Assembly (NCBI GenBank): GCA_029883045.1
Contig: JAOUJU010000086.1
Location: 1-7,239, forward strand
Length of the DNA: 7,239 nt
Direction of reading: 5' to 3'
DNA from: Rhodospirillaceae bacterium
GTDB taxonomy: Bacteria; Pseudomonadota; Alphaproteobacteria; Rhodospirillales; Magnetovibrionaceae
In this document: piece after piece, positions 6,124 through 7,239 of the stretch
Position numbering within the stretch: position 1 is the first letter of the stretch
Layout: every line of letters starts with the position of its first letter
The notes under the pieces: generated by a model
The model's database searches: none
The model's input: only the letters and a program-made list of their open reading frames with translations
What the model was told of the DNA's origin: nothing
Made by a program: the position numbers and the translations under genes

Positions 6124-6914
6124 ACTGGTTTCTCCTTTTCACATTCAACTTTGTTCCTACGAACCTGCGCCAATTCTGCCAATTTGGCATAGCCCATTAC
6201 GGCCATAATGGGAAACAGGCTTGCAAATGCTATTAATCCGAATCCATCCAAAAGCGCGCTACGCCCTGGTATGGTTGAGGCCAACCCAAGGCCCAGCGCA
6301 GTAACCACCGGAACCGTTACGGTTGATGTGGTTACCCCGCCGGAATCATAGGCCAGCGCAACTATCATTTTTGGTGCCCATATGGTCTGAATAATAACCA
6401 CAATATAGCCGGCAATTATGTAGTAATGCAGCGGTGTGCCGCTAACAATACGGTAAGAACCCAACGAAACCCCAACAGCAACCCCAATGGCAACCGCCAT
6501 GCGCAGATAAAATGCGCTTAACGCGCCACCGGAAATTTGTTCGGCCTTTAGTGCGACCGCAATCAATGACGGCTCAGCAGCGGTAGTAGCAAAACCAATT
6601 GCTGCGGCAAAAATATAAACCCAGTAATAGTCTTGCCACTGGACGAATTTGTTTAAAGGATCGCGTCCGATAAACGCCGGGTCGGTTAACTGGTGGGCCA
6701 TGGTTTCACCTACCGGGAACAATGCCAATTCTAGACCGACCAAAAACAAGGTCAGGCCAATCAGAACATATAAAAAACCAAAGGCAATGCGTTTAGGGTT
6801 GGGTGGTTTTTTTCTAAGCGCAACAAGCTGGAAAAAAAGCAAAATTGCAGCAATAGGCAACACATCAAATATGGTCGAGATGCCAGTAGAGATAATATGG
6901 TTGAAAAGTTCCAT
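6120..6914 (-). CDS. DUF1538 membrane protein B, putative cation/H+ antiporter subunit
   Basis: A 264-residue integral membrane protein of the DUF1538 family. Hydrophobic segments lie near 14-33, 43-65, 97-117, 134-152, 162-180, 197-212 and 224-242. Hallmarks are ATTAAEPSL (109-117), a polar break inside a helix, and AYDSGGVTTST (188-198), then DGFGLIAFASL (223-233). The charged tail (245-264) is cytoplasmic-looking and basic/acidic. As I recall, a two-gene DUF1538 pair (UmpAB, Halomonas) was reported to exchange Na+, Li+ or K+ for H+; transfer of that function here is inference. ATG at 6914 directly follows the TAG of the upstream DUF1538 gene with no gap, and GGATGG lies eight bases before it. 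The last residues are encoded over the ribosome binding site of the PII-like gene. The C-terminal half is a clear paralogue of the upstream protein. Confidence 0.9.
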   Translation of the reverse strand: MELFNHIISTGISTIFDVLPIAAILLFFQLVALRKKPPNPKRIAFGFLYVLIGLTLFLVGLELALFPVGETMAHQLTDPAFIGRDPLNKFVQWQDYYWVYIFAAAIGFATTAAEPSLIAVALKAEQISGGALSAFYLRMAVAIGVAVGVSLGSYRIVSGTPLHYYIIAGYIVVIIQTIWAPKMIVALAYDSGGVTTSTVTVPVVTALGLGLASTIPGRSALLDGFGLIAFASLFPIMAVMGYAKLAELAQVRRNKVECEKEKPV

Positions 6915-7239
6915 CTAATAAACCATCCCATAAACCATAACGAACATCATCGGTGTCAGGCTGGCAAAGGCTATTAAACCAAAACCGTCGGTAAGCGGGT
7001 TACGCCCACGAATGGCAGTTGCCAAACCAACGCCCAAAGCAGTTACCAAAGGAACGGTAATAGTGGATGTGGTAACCCCACCGGAATCATACGCAATACC
7101 AACAATTTCAGGCGGTGCCGCCATGGTCAAAACCACCACCAAACCATAACCAATAATAATTACCCATTGGATTGGCCAGCCTTTGATAATGCGAATTACG
7201 CCAATAACAATTGCAAGACCGACCGAAAAAGCAACGGTC
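6915..7239 (-). CDS. DUF1538 membrane protein A, C-terminal 107 residues, 5' part outside the window
   Basis: The reading frame is open to the right edge, giving 107 C-terminal residues; an internal TTG at 7142 should not be taken as the start. The fragment shows two hydrophobic helices (starting VAFSVGLAIVIGVIRI and VIIIGYGLVVVLTM), then AYDSGGVTTST, a further helix, GRNPLTDGFGLIAFASL and a hydrophobic end, MVYGMVY. Over 57 aligned residues it matches protein B at 42 positions, so the two are paralogues and probably form a heteromeric complex. Unlike B it has no charged C-terminal tail: it stops right after the last helix, and its TAG is directly followed by the ATG of B. It is the first of the four operon genes seen here; the promoter lies beyond the window. 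Confidence 0.9.
   Translation of the reverse strand, partial: TVAFSVGLAIVIGVIRIIKGWPIQWVIIIGYGLVVVLTMAAPPEIVGIAYDSGGVTTSTITVPLVTALGVGLATAIRGRNPLTDGFGLIAFASLTPMMFVMVYGMVY

Noticed and set aside
5583..6208. Plus-strand frames of 114 and 192 residues opposite the CBS and PII-like genes
   Set aside because: They have no recognisable domain and cross two well-supported minus-strand genes.
6915..7142. A complete 75-residue gene starting at TTG 7142
   Set aside because: The frame continues without a stop to the window edge with membrane-helix sequence, so this is the C-terminal part of a longer DUF1538 gene.

Overview
The window looks like chromosomal DNA from a Gram-negative bacterium, most likely a moderate-GC alphaproteobacterium. 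This is a judgement from protein style (GTP-type PEP carboxykinase, DUF423 protein, KvAP-like channel, split DUF1538 pair with a PII-like protein) and from ATGA-type gene overlaps; nothing in the window fixes the taxon. I see no transposase, tRNA, rRNA, CRISPR array or phage gene. Coding density is high.

Layout. Positions 1-1234 (minus) hold a membrane-anchored diguanylate cyclase whose C-terminus runs off the left edge. A 51-bp divergent gap separates it from a small DUF423 membrane protein (1286-1663, plus), followed by a six-TM voltage-gated K+ channel with a CPxCG tail (1710-2711, plus). The channel converges, with a 15-bp gap, on GTP-dependent PEP carboxykinase pckG (2727-4550, minus). 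pckG has a GC-rich leader hairpin that abuts its Shine-Dalgarno sequence. Upstream lies a 117-residue single-TM coiled-coil protein of unknown function (4707-5060, minus). A 314-bp non-coding stretch (5061-5374) follows, holding a candidate promoter inside an inverted repeat and two back-to-back hairpins.

The right end (5375-7239, all minus) is one tightly packed operon. Transcription enters from the right edge: DUF1538 protein A (5' end outside the window), DUF1538 protein B, a tyrosine-free PII-like protein, and a two-CBS-domain protein. The junctions are TAG|ATG, ATGA and ATGA, so translation is probably coupled. The two DUF1538 proteins are clear paralogues.

How the genes may work together. 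The operon reads as a two-subunit membrane transporter with two soluble regulators (PII-like and CBS), both folds that usually sense nucleotides or nucleotide-like ligands. From memory, a DUF1538 pair (UmpAB of Halomonas) has been reported as a Na+(Li+,K+)/H+ antiporter, so an energy-gated monovalent cation transporter is the working hypothesis. The K+ channel nearby would fit an ion-homeostasis theme but is a separate transcription unit on the other strand. pckG is central carbon metabolism (gluconeogenesis). The operon, and the structured leaders in the gaps, are the parts most worth a second look.
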